From positions 310,001 to 374,000 of the forward strand of contig CAWHEF010000002.1 in assembly GCA_963828385.1 (NCBI GenBank): DNA of 64,000 nt, read 5' to 3'. Below, one piece after another: positions 45,096 to 54,157 of this stretch. The notes beneath the pieces were generated by a model. The model was not told the DNA's origin and ran no database searches. It saw only the letters and a list, made by a program, of their open reading frames with translations. Position 1 is the stretch's first letter, and the number at the start of each line of letters is the position of its first letter. Source of the stretch: Bog-756 sp963828385 (GTDB lineage: Bacteria; Actinomycetota; Acidimicrobiia; Acidimicrobiales; RAAP-2). A program made the position numbers and the translations under genes.

Positions 45096-46076
45096 ATGAC
45101 ACGAACGGCTCGGATCCGTCTGGCCACCCGGGGCTCCCCGCTCGCTCTCCTCCAGGCACGCCGCGTGGCGACCTTGATCGAGGCGGTCGGGGCGGTTACC
45201 GAGATCGTCGCCGTGGAGACGACCGGGGACCGTCGGCTCGATCTCTCGCTGGAGCGATTCGCCGGCCAAGGGATCTTCGTGAAGGAGGTCCAGGCGGCCG
45301 TGGTCCGTGGCGAAGCGGATGCCGCCGTCCACTCGGCCAAGGACCTTCCCTCGTCCCCCGAGCTCGCCGTACCCGGACTGGTGCTTGCGGCCGTGCCCGA
45401 GCGGGCGGATCCCCGCGACCTGCTGGTCGGTGGCACCGTGGGTGGCCTCCCGACCGGTTCGATGGTCGCCACCGGCTCCGCACGCCGGCGGGCGCAGCTG
45501 GCCAATCTCCGACCCGACCTCACCTTCACCGGGCTCCGGGGCAACCTCGAGCGGCGGCTCCTGAGGGCGGGAGCCGGCGGCGTCACCGCGGTGGTCGTGG
45601 CCGCCGCCGCCGTCGAGCGTCTCGGTTGGGCCCCGCCTCGAGGAGTCGACACCGAGGTGCTGTCGCTCGACACCATGGTCCCCCAGGTCGGGCAGGGAGC
45701 GATCGCCGTCGAGTGCAGGGAGGACGATCGCTCCGTGCGGGCGCTCCTCGCCCGGGTCGACGACCCGGTGGTCGCCCCGCTGGTGGCCTCGGAGCGGGCG
45801 TTCCTCGCCGCTCTGGGGGGAGGGTGCACGCTCCCGGTCGGCGCCTCGTCGTACCGGCCCCACGTCGGCGGGGACGAGATCGCCATGACGGGCATGGTGG
45901 CCTCGCCGGACGGAGCCGTCGTCCTCCGCAACCGGGGCCGGGGTCGCGATCCCGATGAGCTCGGCGCCTCGGTGGCCCGGGCCCTCCTCGACGAGGACGG
46001 AGGCCGTGCCCTCGCCCCGTGGTCATTCGGGTCAGACGGTGACGGGCTCACGACCGTCGTCTCCGCCTTCCGGTGA
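45096..46076 (+). CDS. hemC: Hydroxymethylbilane synthase (porphobilinogen deaminase)
   Basis: The product is 326 aa. It begins I-R-L-A-T-R-G-S-P-L-A-L, the N-terminal signature. H-S-A-K-D-L-P and the dipyrromethane-cofactor cysteine in L-G-G-G-C-T-L-P-V-G are present, as is P-Q-V-G-Q-G-A-I-A-V-E. It polymerises four porphobilinogens into hydroxymethylbilane. It starts 24 bases after hemA and its stop overlaps the hemD GTG (GTGA). Confidence 0.96.
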   Translation: MTRTARIRLATRGSPLALLQARRVATLIEAVGAVTEIVAVETTGDRRLDLSLERFAGQGIFVKEVQAAVVRGEADAAVHSAKDLPSSPELAVPGLVLAAVPERADPRDLLVGGTVGGLPTGSMVATGSARRRAQLANLRPDLTFTGLRGNLERRLLRAGAGGVTAVVVAAAAVERLGWAPPRGVDTEVLSLDTMVPQVGQGAIAVECREDDRSVRALLARVDDPVVAPLVASERAFLAALGGGCTLPVGASSYRPHVGGDEIAMTGMVASPDGAVVLRNRGRGRDPDELGASVARALLDEDGGRALAPWSFGSDGDGLTTVVSAFR

Positions 46077-46852
46077 CGGGAGAGCCCATCGGGGACGGTC
46101 CCCTCGTTGGTCGGTCCGTCGTCGTCACGAGGGCGCGGTCCCAGGCCTCCTCGCTCGCTGCCCTGCTCGCCGGGCGGGGCGCGACCGTGATCGAGCTGGC
46201 CGTCATCGCCTTCGACGGTCCGGCTGACGGCGGAGCGGCATTGGCCGATGCCGCCGACCGTCTGGTGGCGGGCGCGTACGGATGGACCGTCCTCACGTCG
46301 CAGAACTCACTGGCCCGGCTCCTCACCGCCGTCGATGGCCGCCCGCTCTCGAGCTCGATCCGATGGGCGGCGGTCGGACCCGGGACCGCCGGGGCTCTGG
46401 TGGACGCCGGCATCCGGGTCGACCTGGTCCCGGCGGTGGGTGACGCCGATGCGCTGGCCGACGCGTTTCCCCAACCGGGGCCCGACGAGAGGCCCGTCCT
46501 GTTTCCCCGAGCCGAGAGGGTGAGCGGGAGGTTCGCCGTCCGTGCGGTCGCCAAGGGATGGAAGGTCGACGAGGTCGTCGCTTATCGGACGGTTGCGGCC
46601 GAGCCCGATCCCGATGCGCTGTCCGCGGCGCTGGGCGCCGATGCCATCGCCTTCACCTCGTCCTCGACGGTCGAGCGCTCTGTCGACCAACTCGGCATCG
46701 ACGGGGTCCCACCGGTGGTCGTGACGATGGGACCGGCCACCTCGGGGACAGCCCGGGCCGCCGGACTGACGGTCTCCGCCGAAGCCGACCCGCGCACCCT
46801 GGACGGTCTGGTCGATGCCATTGAGCTCGCGCTTGCTCCTCGCCACCCGTAG
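46073..46852 (+). CDS. hemD: Uroporphyrinogen-III synthase
   Basis: The product is 259 aa, GTG start overlapping the hemC stop. This family has low conservation; the two-domain alternation is visible with V-V-V-T-R-A-R-S-Q-A-S-S-L, G-W-T-V-L-T-S-Q-N-S-L and I-A-F-T-S-S-S-T-V-E-R. It closes hydroxymethylbilane with D-ring inversion to uroporphyrinogen III. No uroporphyrinogen methyltransferase domain is fused, unlike many streptomycete and mycobacterial versions. Confidence 0.9.
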   Translation: MTGEPIGDGPLVGRSVVVTRARSQASSLAALLAGRGATVIELAVIAFDGPADGGAALADAADRLVAGAYGWTVLTSQNSLARLLTAVDGRPLSSSIRWAAVGPGTAGALVDAGIRVDLVPAVGDADALADAFPQPGPDERPVLFPRAERVSGRFAVRAVAKGWKVDEVVAYRTVAAEPDPDALSAALGADAIAFTSSSTVERSVDQLGIDGVPPVVVTMGPATSGTARAAGLTVSAEADPRTLDGLVDAIELALAPRHP

Positions 46853-46855
46853 GCT

Positions 46856-47902
46856 GTGGTTGTGGTGTTGCCAGTGCGAAGGCCGGTGGGCGGTCCGGTG
46901 GGAACAGGGCAAGGGTTCCCGGTGCGCCGGCCGCGGCGACTGCGCGGCAGGGACGCACTCCGCCGATTGGTGCGGGAGACGCGCCTGTCGGTGGAGGATC
47001 TGGTGGCCCCGTTGTTCGTGGCCGACGGCCTCGAGGAGCCACGCCCCATCGCATCGCTCCCCGGCGTCGTCCAGCACACCGTGGCCTCGGCGGCGATCGA
47101 GGCCAAGCGGCTCTCTTCGCTCGGGATTCCCGCCGTCATCCTCTTCGCGCTGCCTCGTCGAGAGGAGAAGGACGCGACGGGCTCGGCGGCGCTCCGACCC
47201 GGCGGCATCACCGAACGGGCTCTGTCCTCTGTCCGCGATGCCGGAGGCGACGACCTCGTGGTCATGGCGGACTGCTGCCTCGACGAGTTCACCGACCACG
47301 GACATTGCGGCGTGATCGATCCGGTCAGCGGGTCGGTCGACAACGACGCCACCCTGCCGCTCTACGCCGAGCTGGCCGTGTGCCAGGCCAGGTCCGGGGC
47401 CCATGTCATCGCCCCGAGCGGGATGATGGACGGGCAGGTGGCGGCGATCCGGAGTGCTCTGGACTCGTCCGGGCTCGCCGATACGGCGATCCTGGCCTAC
47501 GCGGCCAAGTACGCGTCGTCGCTCTACGGCCCGTTCCGCGAGGCAGCGGCGGTGACCATCGCCGGAGGCGGGGACCGGAAGGGGTACCAGCAGGACCCGG
47601 CCAACAGGCGGGAGGCCGCTGTCGAGATCGCGCTCGACGTCGCCGAGGGAGCCGACATGGTCATGGTCAAGCCGGCGATGACCGCGCTCGACATCATCGC
47701 CGACGCCCGGGCGAGCGTGGATGTGCCCGTCGCTGCATATCACGTGAGCGGGGAGTACGCCATGGTGAAGGCGGCGACCGAGCGGGGATGGTTGGACGGA
47801 CCGGCAGTGGCCCTGGAGCAGCTCACCGCGGTCAAGCGGGCGGGCGCCGACTTCGTACTGACCTACTTCGCCGGCGAGCTGGCCGAGCGGGTCGGTGGCT
47901 GA
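46856..47902 (+). CDS. hemB: Delta-aminolevulinic acid dehydratase (porphobilinogen synthase)
   Basis: The product is 348 aa; the start could also be a nearby GTG or later codon because the first 20 residues are Val/Pro/Arg-rich. The metal segment is A-D-C-C-L-D-E-F-T-D-H-G-H-C-G; two of the three usual zinc cysteines are kept and one is replaced by Asp. The two Schiff-base lysines lie in A-A-K-Y-A-S-S and V-K-P-A-M-T. It condenses two 5-aminolevulinates into porphobilinogen. It begins three bases after hemD, in the same operon. Confidence 0.95.
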   Translation: MVVVLPVRRPVGGPVGTGQGFPVRRPRRLRGRDALRRLVRETRLSVEDLVAPLFVADGLEEPRPIASLPGVVQHTVASAAIEAKRLSSLGIPAVILFALPRREEKDATGSAALRPGGITERALSSVRDAGGDDLVVMADCCLDEFTDHGHCGVIDPVSGSVDNDATLPLYAELAVCQARSGAHVIAPSGMMDGQVAAIRSALDSSGLADTAILAYAAKYASSLYGPFREAAAVTIAGGGDRKGYQQDPANRREAAVEIALDVAEGADMVMVKPAMTALDIIADARASVDVPVAAYHVSGEYAMVKAATERGWLDGPAVALEQLTAVKRAGADFVLTYFAGELAERVGG

Positions 47903-47940
47903 GCACCTCGGGGTGTCCATCTCGGCAACAGAGCGGCCCG

Positions 47941-49260
47941 GTGGCTGAGCGGGCCTCGTCCGAGGCGCTCTTCGCTCAGGCCGAACGGGTGATCCCCGGC
48001 GGGGTCAACTCGCCGGTGCGTTCGTTCCGGTCAGTGGGGGGCCACCCGTACTTCGTGACGAGGGGCGAAGGGGCATACGTGTGGGACGTGGACGGGAACC
48101 GCCTCCTCGACTACGTCCAGTCGTACGGGGCATCCATTCTCGGCCACGCCCATCCGGCGGTGGTGCGTGCGGTGGCCGATGCCGCCGCCCGGGGCACGAC
48201 GTTCGGGGCGCCCACCGAAGGCGAGGTGCTGCTGGCCGAATGCATCTGCGACCGCGTGCCCGGATGCGACCAGGTCCGGCTGGTGTCGTCGGGGACCGAG
48301 GCGGCCATGAGCGCCGTACGGGTGGCCCGGGGGCATACCGGTCGCAGCCGGATCGTGAAGTTCGCCGGGTGCTACCACGGGCACTCCGACGGCCTGCTCG
48401 CCGGTGGAGGCAGCGGCGTGGCGACCCTGGGTCTGCCGGACTCGGCCGGCGTGCCGGCCGCAGCGGTGGCGGAGACGATCGTCGCCCCCTACAACGAAGT
48501 GCCCGAGCTCGACGAGCAGGTGGCCTGCGTCATCGTCGAACCGGTGGCTGCCAACATGGGACTGGTGGCGCCGGCCGACGGCTTCCTGTCCGGCTTGCGG
48601 CGTGCCTGCGACGAGGCCGGTGCGCTGCTCATCTTCGACGAGGTCATCACCGGGTTCCGGCTCGGGTACGGCGGCGCGTCGGGTTGGTCAGGTGTCCGTC
48701 CCGATCTCTGGTGCTTCGGCAAGGTGATCGGCGGCGGCTTGCCGGTCGGCGCGTTCGGGGGCCGGGCGGACGTGCTCGCCTCCCTGGCCCCGGTCGGCCC
48801 CGTGTACCAGGCGGGCACGCTGTCGGGCAATCCCCTCGCCACGGCGGCCGGGCTCGCCGTGCTCGACGAGCTCGGGCCCGACTCGTACACGGCCCTCGGT
48901 ACCCGGGTGGCCACGCTCGGGTCTCAGCTCGCCGACGTGCTGTCGCATGCCCTGACCAAGGCGGGAACGGCGAACGCCGCCGGCGAGCGCCTCGAGGCCC
49001 GGGTGCCCGTGGTCGGCCCCCTGCTCGGGATCTTCTTCGTGCCCGAGGGTTCCGGTCCGGTGAGAACCTACGACCAGGCTTGCGAATCGGCGGCGACCGG
49101 CATCTATGCCCGGCTGTTCCGCGCCATGCTCGACCGAGGGGTGGCGCTGGCGCCCGGCCCCTACGAGGTCGCCTTCACCTCGATGGCCCACGGGCCTGCC
49201 GAGCTCGATCGGACGGCGGAGGTGGCAGCCGATGCCATCGCCGAGGTCCTGTTGTCGTGA
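47941..49260 (+). CDS. hemL: Glutamate-1-semialdehyde 2,1-aminomutase
   Basis: The product is 439 aa. GTG start at 47941 (V-A-E-R-A-S-S-E-A-L-F). PLP fold type I: the Schiff-base lysine is in W-C-F-G-K-V-I-G-G-G-L-P-V-G, the Asp contacting the ring in L-I-F-D-E-V-I-T-G-F-R, and the family start I-P-G-G-V-N-S-P-V-R-S-F is conserved. It converts glutamate-1-semialdehyde to 5-aminolevulinate. With hemA, B, C and D the cluster makes uroporphyrinogen III from glutamyl-tRNA. It follows hemB by 38 bases. Confidence 0.96.
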   Translation: MAERASSEALFAQAERVIPGGVNSPVRSFRSVGGHPYFVTRGEGAYVWDVDGNRLLDYVQSYGASILGHAHPAVVRAVADAAARGTTFGAPTEGEVLLAECICDRVPGCDQVRLVSSGTEAAMSAVRVARGHTGRSRIVKFAGCYHGHSDGLLAGGGSGVATLGLPDSAGVPAAAVAETIVAPYNEVPELDEQVACVIVEPVAANMGLVAPADGFLSGLRRACDEAGALLIFDEVITGFRLGYGGASGWSGVRPDLWCFGKVIGGGLPVGAFGGRADVLASLAPVGPVYQAGTLSGNPLATAAGLAVLDELGPDSYTALGTRVATLGSQLADVLSHALTKAGTANAAGERLEARVPVVGPLLGIFFVPEGSGPVRTYDQACESAATGIYARLFRAMLDRGVALAPGPYEVAFTSMAHGPAELDRTAEVAADAIAEVLLS

Positions 49261-49309
49261 GCCGGCATCCGTTGGCCAACCGTCGCGAGGAGTCGAGGCG
49301 GGGAAGTCC

Positions 49310-50545
49310 GTGACCGTCGGACTGTCCGAACTTCCTCCCGAGGGACTGCGCCTGAGCGGTGTAACCCTGGCCGGAGACGCCGGACGGGGACCGAGGACCT
49401 CTGGGCTCGACCTCCTCTTCAGCGCGGTCGGGATCACCGTGCTCGGGCCACTTCCCCGCGCCGAGCGGTTGCTGTTGTGGAGCGGGCTCGACTCGGCCGG
49501 CTGCACGCGCCTTGCCGACCCGGGTCAGAGCGACGCGGCGGCCGTGATCGTCCTGACCTCGGGACGTGAGTCCATCCACTTCCTGCTGCAGGAGGGAACC
49601 GTCACCTCCGGCCAGATCGCGTATCTCGAGCGAGCCCTGCCTTCGTGGCTCGAGCGCTATGGGGGGAGGCCCCGAATGACCGACGAACCCGATTTCCAAC
49701 CGACCTCGGAACCAGGGACGAGGACTCCCGTCGAGGGCCCCGGTGTCGCCCCCGCCCATCCGCCCGACGAACGTCCTTCACCTCCACCGGCCGGTGATCG
49801 TCCGGCCCCGACGTCCCTTCTCCGCCGACTCGTCCGGAATCGGTCGCGCCGCACCGAGACCTCCGCCGCGCTCGCTGATCGTGAGCCGATCGACGCCGAG
49901 CCGGCCGTTCACCGAGCCCCGGCTCCGACACCGGCTCCGGCCCCGGCGGCTGCAGCGGCAGCGGCAGCGGCGGCGCCAGCGGCTCCTTCGGTGGACATCC
50001 CGCCCGCAGCAGCGGTAGCTGCAGCGGCCCCTGACCCTGCTCCGGCCCCGGCGACTGGTCCCGCTCCCGCTCCGGCAGCTGCTCCTGTCCCCGAACCGGC
50101 GGCTGCGCCCGTCCCCCTTCCAGCGGAGCTCGCCCCGCCGCCCGCGGCTCCGTCCCGAGTGGCGTCCCGTGCGACAGAGCAGACGAGGTTACCGATGCAT
50201 GGGACGGCGACAACCGGGGCACTCCGTGTGCTGAGGCTCGTGGGAGACGGTGACAGCACCCGGGCCACCCAGGGTCGCGTCGCCGAGGCACCCCGCGCTG
50301 GGCCACCGACGATGGACGAGTCAGCAGCGAAGGGGACGAGCGACGAGAAGGCCGCAACGCCCGACAAGGCCATGGCAACGAAGAGGATCAAGAAGAAGAA
50401 GAAGGCGAAGGCGGAGGCGAAGCGAGCGAAGGCCAAGTTGAAGGGGGAGATCACGAAAGCCGAGAAGGCGAAGAACAAGAAGAAGAAGAAGAACAAGAAG
50501 AACAAGAAGAACAAGAAGAACAAGAAGAACAAGAAGAAGAACTAG
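49310..50545 (+). CDS. Protein with Ala/Pro-rich middle and Lys/Asn-repeat tail
   Basis: The product is 411 aa. The first 125 residues look folded (L-D-L-L-F-S-A-V-G-I-T-V-L-G-P, then S-G-Q-I-A-Y-L-E-R-A-L-P-S-W-L) and may bind a ligand or nucleic acid. A long Ala/Pro stretch follows (P-A-P-A-P-A repeats from about residue 205). The end (about 365-411) is extremely basic: K-K-K-K-K-N-K-K-N repeats encoded by tandem AAGAAGAAC-like units. GTG start 49310. Such tails resemble the DNA-binding ends of mycobacterial HU/LSR2-type or coiled proteins, but I do not recognise this family. The position after hemL may be coincidental. Confidence 0.75.
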   Translation: MTVGLSELPPEGLRLSGVTLAGDAGRGPRTSGLDLLFSAVGITVLGPLPRAERLLLWSGLDSAGCTRLADPGQSDAAAVIVLTSGRESIHFLLQEGTVTSGQIAYLERALPSWLERYGGRPRMTDEPDFQPTSEPGTRTPVEGPGVAPAHPPDERPSPPPAGDRPAPTSLLRRLVRNRSRRTETSAALADREPIDAEPAVHRAPAPTPAPAPAAAAAAAAAAPAAPSVDIPPAAAVAAAAPDPAPAPATGPAPAPAAAPVPEPAAAPVPLPAELAPPPAAPSRVASRATEQTRLPMHGTATTGALRVLRLVGDGDSTRATQGRVAEAPRAGPPTMDESAAKGTSDEKAATPDKAMATKRIKKKKKAKAEAKRAKAKLKGEITKAEKAKNKKKKKNKKNKKNKKNKKNKKKN

Positions 50546-50949
50546 CCCGGGGCTGGGGCGCGTCAGGGGCGACACCGTCGTGCCAAAGGCCGGCCGTGAA
50601 CGCCAACGGTGCGCCGCTAGCTTCGATACCTGGATGTGCAGGCATTGACAGGGTGTCACGTCCCGTTGAAATCAACCTGGGTGCTGACAGCGGCCCCACC
50701 CGTGACCGCCTGTCCCGCATTCGCCGGGACGTCCTCCAATATCCACTGACGGATTGGGTGTGGGCCCGTTACGGCTCGGGCGGCCCCACCGTTGGTGTGC
50801 CTCATCGTGGCTGAGGGTGACAGTGGACCCGCCCCTCCGCTCCTTCAGCTGGGCCATGAACCGTCGGCAAAGATCTCCACGATCTCTTCGAGACCGCCAG
50901 ATCGTCAGATCGTCAGGGCTGGACCTCGTCTCCGACCAGGGCCTGGACG
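50546..50949. other. Intergenic region before the TetR gene
   Basis: No convincing gene is seen; frames that cross it are short and lack coding character. There is no clear terminator hairpin. The right end holds the TetR promoter-operator region. Confidence 0.5.
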
Positions 50950-50970
50950 GTAACCAACTGAGTTAGTTAC
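50950..50970. promoter_or_regulatory. Imperfect 21-bp palindrome, likely TetR operator
   Basis: The outer arms GTAAC and GTTAC frame an inner AACT/AGTT pair around a central base. Nineteen of 21 positions are consistent with dyad symmetry apart from the centre and one pair. It ends ten bases before the TetR start and overlaps where the promoter should be, the usual site of autoregulation. Confidence 0.6.
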
Positions 50971-50979
50971 ACTTACTGC

Positions 50980-51715
50980 ATGCCGAGACGGACACCACCA
51001 GGACGGGTGCCGGACATCGCGCGCGCCGCCTGCGATGTCTTCATCGAGAAGGGCTACCGCAGAGCGCTGATGACTGATGTGGCGGCGCGCCTCGAGATCA
51101 ACCACGCTCTCCTGTACCGGTATGTCGAGAGCAAGGAAGCACTGCTCGAGTTGGCCGCCCGCTACGCCATGGACCAAGCAGTCGACCTGACTTCCGAGGT
51201 GCCACTGCCTACTCCGCCACGCGGGTACACCCTGGAGCGGCTGAGGAACTGGATCAAGGTCCAGGCAAGGTTCCCGGTGTTCCGCGCCGCTCTGAAACGA
51301 AGCCCTGGCGAGGACCCTGCAGCCGAGCTGGGCGACATCATCGATGAGTTCTACAGTTTCGTCCGAGCGCGCCCGGCTGGTGCTGTCTCTGATGGACAGC
51401 CTGGTCATCGACTATCCCGAGTTCAACGAGTTGTTCGTAAACCAAAGCAAGCGTTCCCACATCGGGCGGCTGGCCGCCTTCCTCAGCAGCCGTGCCTCAC
51501 CGGGAGGCCTGCTTCCGTTCCCCGATCCGGAGATCGCCGCCCACTTCATCGTCGAGTCAGTCACCTGGTTCGCCATGCACCGCAAGAGCGATCCCAACGC
51601 GGCCGCGATCGACGACGAACGAGCCCGCTCGTCGGTGCGTGAGCTTCTCCTGTCGGCGTTCGCGCCTGTCACCAAAATGACCAGTGCGAACCTTGAGCTC
51701 ACTTCCCGCTCCTAG
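50980..51715 (+). CDS. TetR-family transcriptional regulator (one frameshift)
   Basis: About 245 aa. The N-terminal HTH is R-A-A-C-D-V-F-I-E-K-G-Y-R-R-A-L-M-T-D-V-A-A-R, followed by I-N-H-A-L-L-Y-R-Y-V-E-S-K-E-A-L. The ligand domain changes frame at about 51360, where F-Y-S-F-V is followed in the next frame by E-R-A-R-L-V-L-S-L-M-D-S-L and continues to 51715. Either an indel error or a recent inactivation. It stands upstream of the oxidase and hydrolase and probably controls them. An operator-like palindrome lies just before the start. Confidence 0.82.
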
Positions 51716-52005
51716 ACGATGCCATAACCGACCGACCGTTCACGAGCTTTGCTCAGGACTGAAAGGACTCCCCATGCCCCGCCAACCCTCCACATCGAAA
51801 GCGAACCGGTAGCCGTGTCTGAAGACTCTGTCCACAACAGCGGTCTCGGAAGGACGCATTCGGAGATGACTCGAGGTGCCGAATCCGGCCACAGGGCCAA
51901 CAACGGACGCGCAACAACCATCGAGGCCGAGAGGCGGCAAGGGGTCGAGGAGGGACGTCGTCATTGGTATCGCCTGCGCCGAGTCTCCCAAGAGGGCGGA
52001 CCCCC

Positions 52006-53185
52006 ATGACCAACTATGGCGACTGGCAGATGGCGATCTACGTCAACGGGCTGTCCGGTGAACGACCCGAGCTGCCCATGACGTTCGCAGAGCTCGAACG
52101 GCGTGCCGCGGTGGCCATGCCGGATGCAATTTGGTCGTACGTTGCGGGCGGGGCGGGCGATGAACGCACCCAGAATGCCAACGTCACGGCGTTCGACCGT
52201 TGGGGCGTGATGCCACGGATGCTGGCAGGTGCACAGCAGCGTGACCTGTCGGTGGAGCTTTTCGGTATCCGGCTTCCGACCCCGCTGATGCTCGCACCAA
52301 TCGGGGTCATCGGTATCTGCGACCCGGATGGCCACGGTGACCTCCTTACCGCGCGGCGCCGCGGCGACGACTGGGGTGCCGATGATCGCCTCCACGCTGA
52401 CGCAGGACCCCATGGAACAGGTGGCGGCCGAGCTCGGAGACACGCCAGGCTGGTTCCAGCTCTACCCGCCAAACGACGACGAGCTTGCGGAGAGCTTCGT
52501 GCGCCGTGCCGAAGCGGCCGGATTCTCTGCGATCGTGATCACCTTGGACACGCTGAACCTCGGCTGGCGGCCGCGTGACCTGACGATCGGAAGCTTCCCG
52601 CAGCTCCGCGGGCTGTGCCTGGCCAACTACACGTCCGACCCGGTGTTCCGTGCGAAGCTCAAGATACCCCCAGAGGAGGACCCGCAAGCCGCGGCGGCCG
52701 TCTGGGCAGCGATCTTCGGCAACCCCGGCCTGAACTGGGACGATCTCGCCCGCTTGCGCTCTCTCACCAGGCTGCCGTTGTTGCTCAAGGGGATCTGTCA
52801 CCCCGACGACGCCCGGCGCGCAGTCGACTCCGGCGTCAACGGGATCTACTGCTCGACGCACGGTGGGCGCCAAGCCAACGGCGGGCTAGCGGCCCTGGAG
52901 TGCCTGCCCGGCGTGGTCGACGCCGTCGGTCCCGGGGTGGCAGTGGTCTTCGATTCCGGGGTCCGCAGCGGACCCGACGTGGTCAAGGCGTTGGCACTCG
53001 GCGCATCCACGGTCGCCATCGGCAGGCCGTACGCCTATGGGCTCGCTGTCGGCGGTCAACTTGGGATCGAGCATGTGCTGCACTGCCTGCTCGCCGAGAC
53101 AGACCTCACAATGGCGATCGACGGCTACCCGCACATTCGCGAACTGACCAGGGAAGCGCTGCGCCCGATCGGCGCCGATCGCTGA
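52006..53185 (+). CDS. FMN-dependent alpha-hydroxyacid oxidase/monooxygenase (one frameshift)
   Basis: About 393 aa after correction. The N-terminus (F-A-E-L-E-R-R-A-A-V-A-M-P-D-A-I-W-S-Y) and the FMN-binding P-T-P-L-M-L-A-P-I-G belong to the L-lactate oxidase/lactate 2-monooxygenase family. L-K-G-I-C-H-P-D-D-A-R carries the catalytic base-supporting Lys, S-T-H-G-G-R-Q-A the active His/Arg region, and V-F-D-S-G-V-R-S-G-P-D the phosphate site. One extra G near 52355 breaks the frame; removing it gives T-A-R-A-A-A-T-T-G-V-P-M. About 290 gene-free bases separate it from TetR. The substrate is a 2-hydroxy acid by family; the exact one is unknown. Confidence 0.85.
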
Positions 53186-53201
53186 CCGAAACGAGAAACC
53201 C

Positions 53202-54074
53202 ATGTCAAACGTGGTGGAGCAGCTCGACAGGCACCGCAGCCAAGCCCACACCCGGTCCGGTCCGGTCAGCTACATCGACACCGGTGGCCCGGGTCGCGCC
53301 GTGCTGTTTATCCACGGCGTGGGCACCAGCAGTTACCTGTGGCGGCACGTGATCGACCAGCTCGACGGCCAGCGCCGCTGCGTTGCCGTCGACCTGCCGC
53401 TGCATGGGCAGACTCCCGCCGCCGCCGACCAGAACTTCTCGCTGGCGGGCCTGGCCCACTTCGTAGCCGATTTCTGCGGCGCGCTCGAACTGACCGACGT
53501 CGACCTCGTCGCCAACGACACCGGCGGCGCGATCGCCCAGGTTTTTGCAACCGGAAACCCCGAGCGGCTCCACACCTTGACCCTGACCAATTGCGAGGCA
53601 CACGACAACGTCCCCCCCAAGGCGCTGCTGCCCGCGGTCGTCCTCGCTCGCACGGGCCTTTTCAGCCTCCTCGCGCCCCGGTTGGTGAGCCACATCCCCC
53701 GAGCCCGCAAACTCGTCTTCGGCAGCGGCTACGAGGACGTCGCCAACTTGCCGGAGGAAATCGCCCGGACCTGGCTGGAAACCGCGTTCGGCACCGCGGA
53801 GTCGGCCCGCCAGTCTCAGCGCCTGTTGACGTCCCTACACGCCCGCGACCTGCTGGCGATCGAACCCGCCCTCGCCCACCTGCAAGTCCCGACCCTCATC
53901 GTCTGGGGCACCGGCGACATTTTCTTCCGCCGCAAGTGGGCCTATTGGCTGCGCGACACCATCCCCGGCGCCACCGAGGTCGTCGAGATTGACGGTGGTC
54001 GCCTGTTCTTTCCCGACGAGCGAGCCACCGAACTCACCGCAGCACTGCGGCGCCACTGGGAAGCCCACACCTGA
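53202..54074 (+). CDS. Alpha/beta hydrolase, Asp-nucleophile type
   Basis: The product is 290 aa. The oxyanion turn is F-I-H-G-V-G-T-S-S. The nucleophile elbow is V-A-N-D-T-G-G-A-I-A-Q, placing Asp where most hydrolases have Ser; this is the pattern of haloalkane-dehalogenase-like and some epoxide-hydrolase-like members. The acid and His of the triad would be in V-W-G-T-G-D and near the end; the usual terminal His is not obvious, since a G-G-R-L-F-F-P segment occupies the site. It begins 16 bases after the oxidase and is in the same unit. Confidence 0.8.
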   Translation: MSNVVEQLDRHRSQAHTRSGPVSYIDTGGPGRAVLFIHGVGTSSYLWRHVIDQLDGQRRCVAVDLPLHGQTPAAADQNFSLAGLAHFVADFCGALELTDVDLVANDTGGAIAQVFATGNPERLHTLTLTNCEAHDNVPPKALLPAVVLARTGLFSLLAPRLVSHIPRARKLVFGSGYEDVANLPEEIARTWLETAFGTAESARQSQRLLTSLHARDLLAIEPALAHLQVPTLIVWGTGDIFFRRKWAYWLRDTIPGATEVVEIDGGRLFFPDERATELTAALRRHWEAHT

Positions 54075-54157
54075 CACCCGTCCGCTGGCAGTGCCGCTGT
54101 CAAGCGGTGTGACGGTTTCGCCAGCCGAACCCGCCGGTACCGCTCCGGTGCCCGGCG

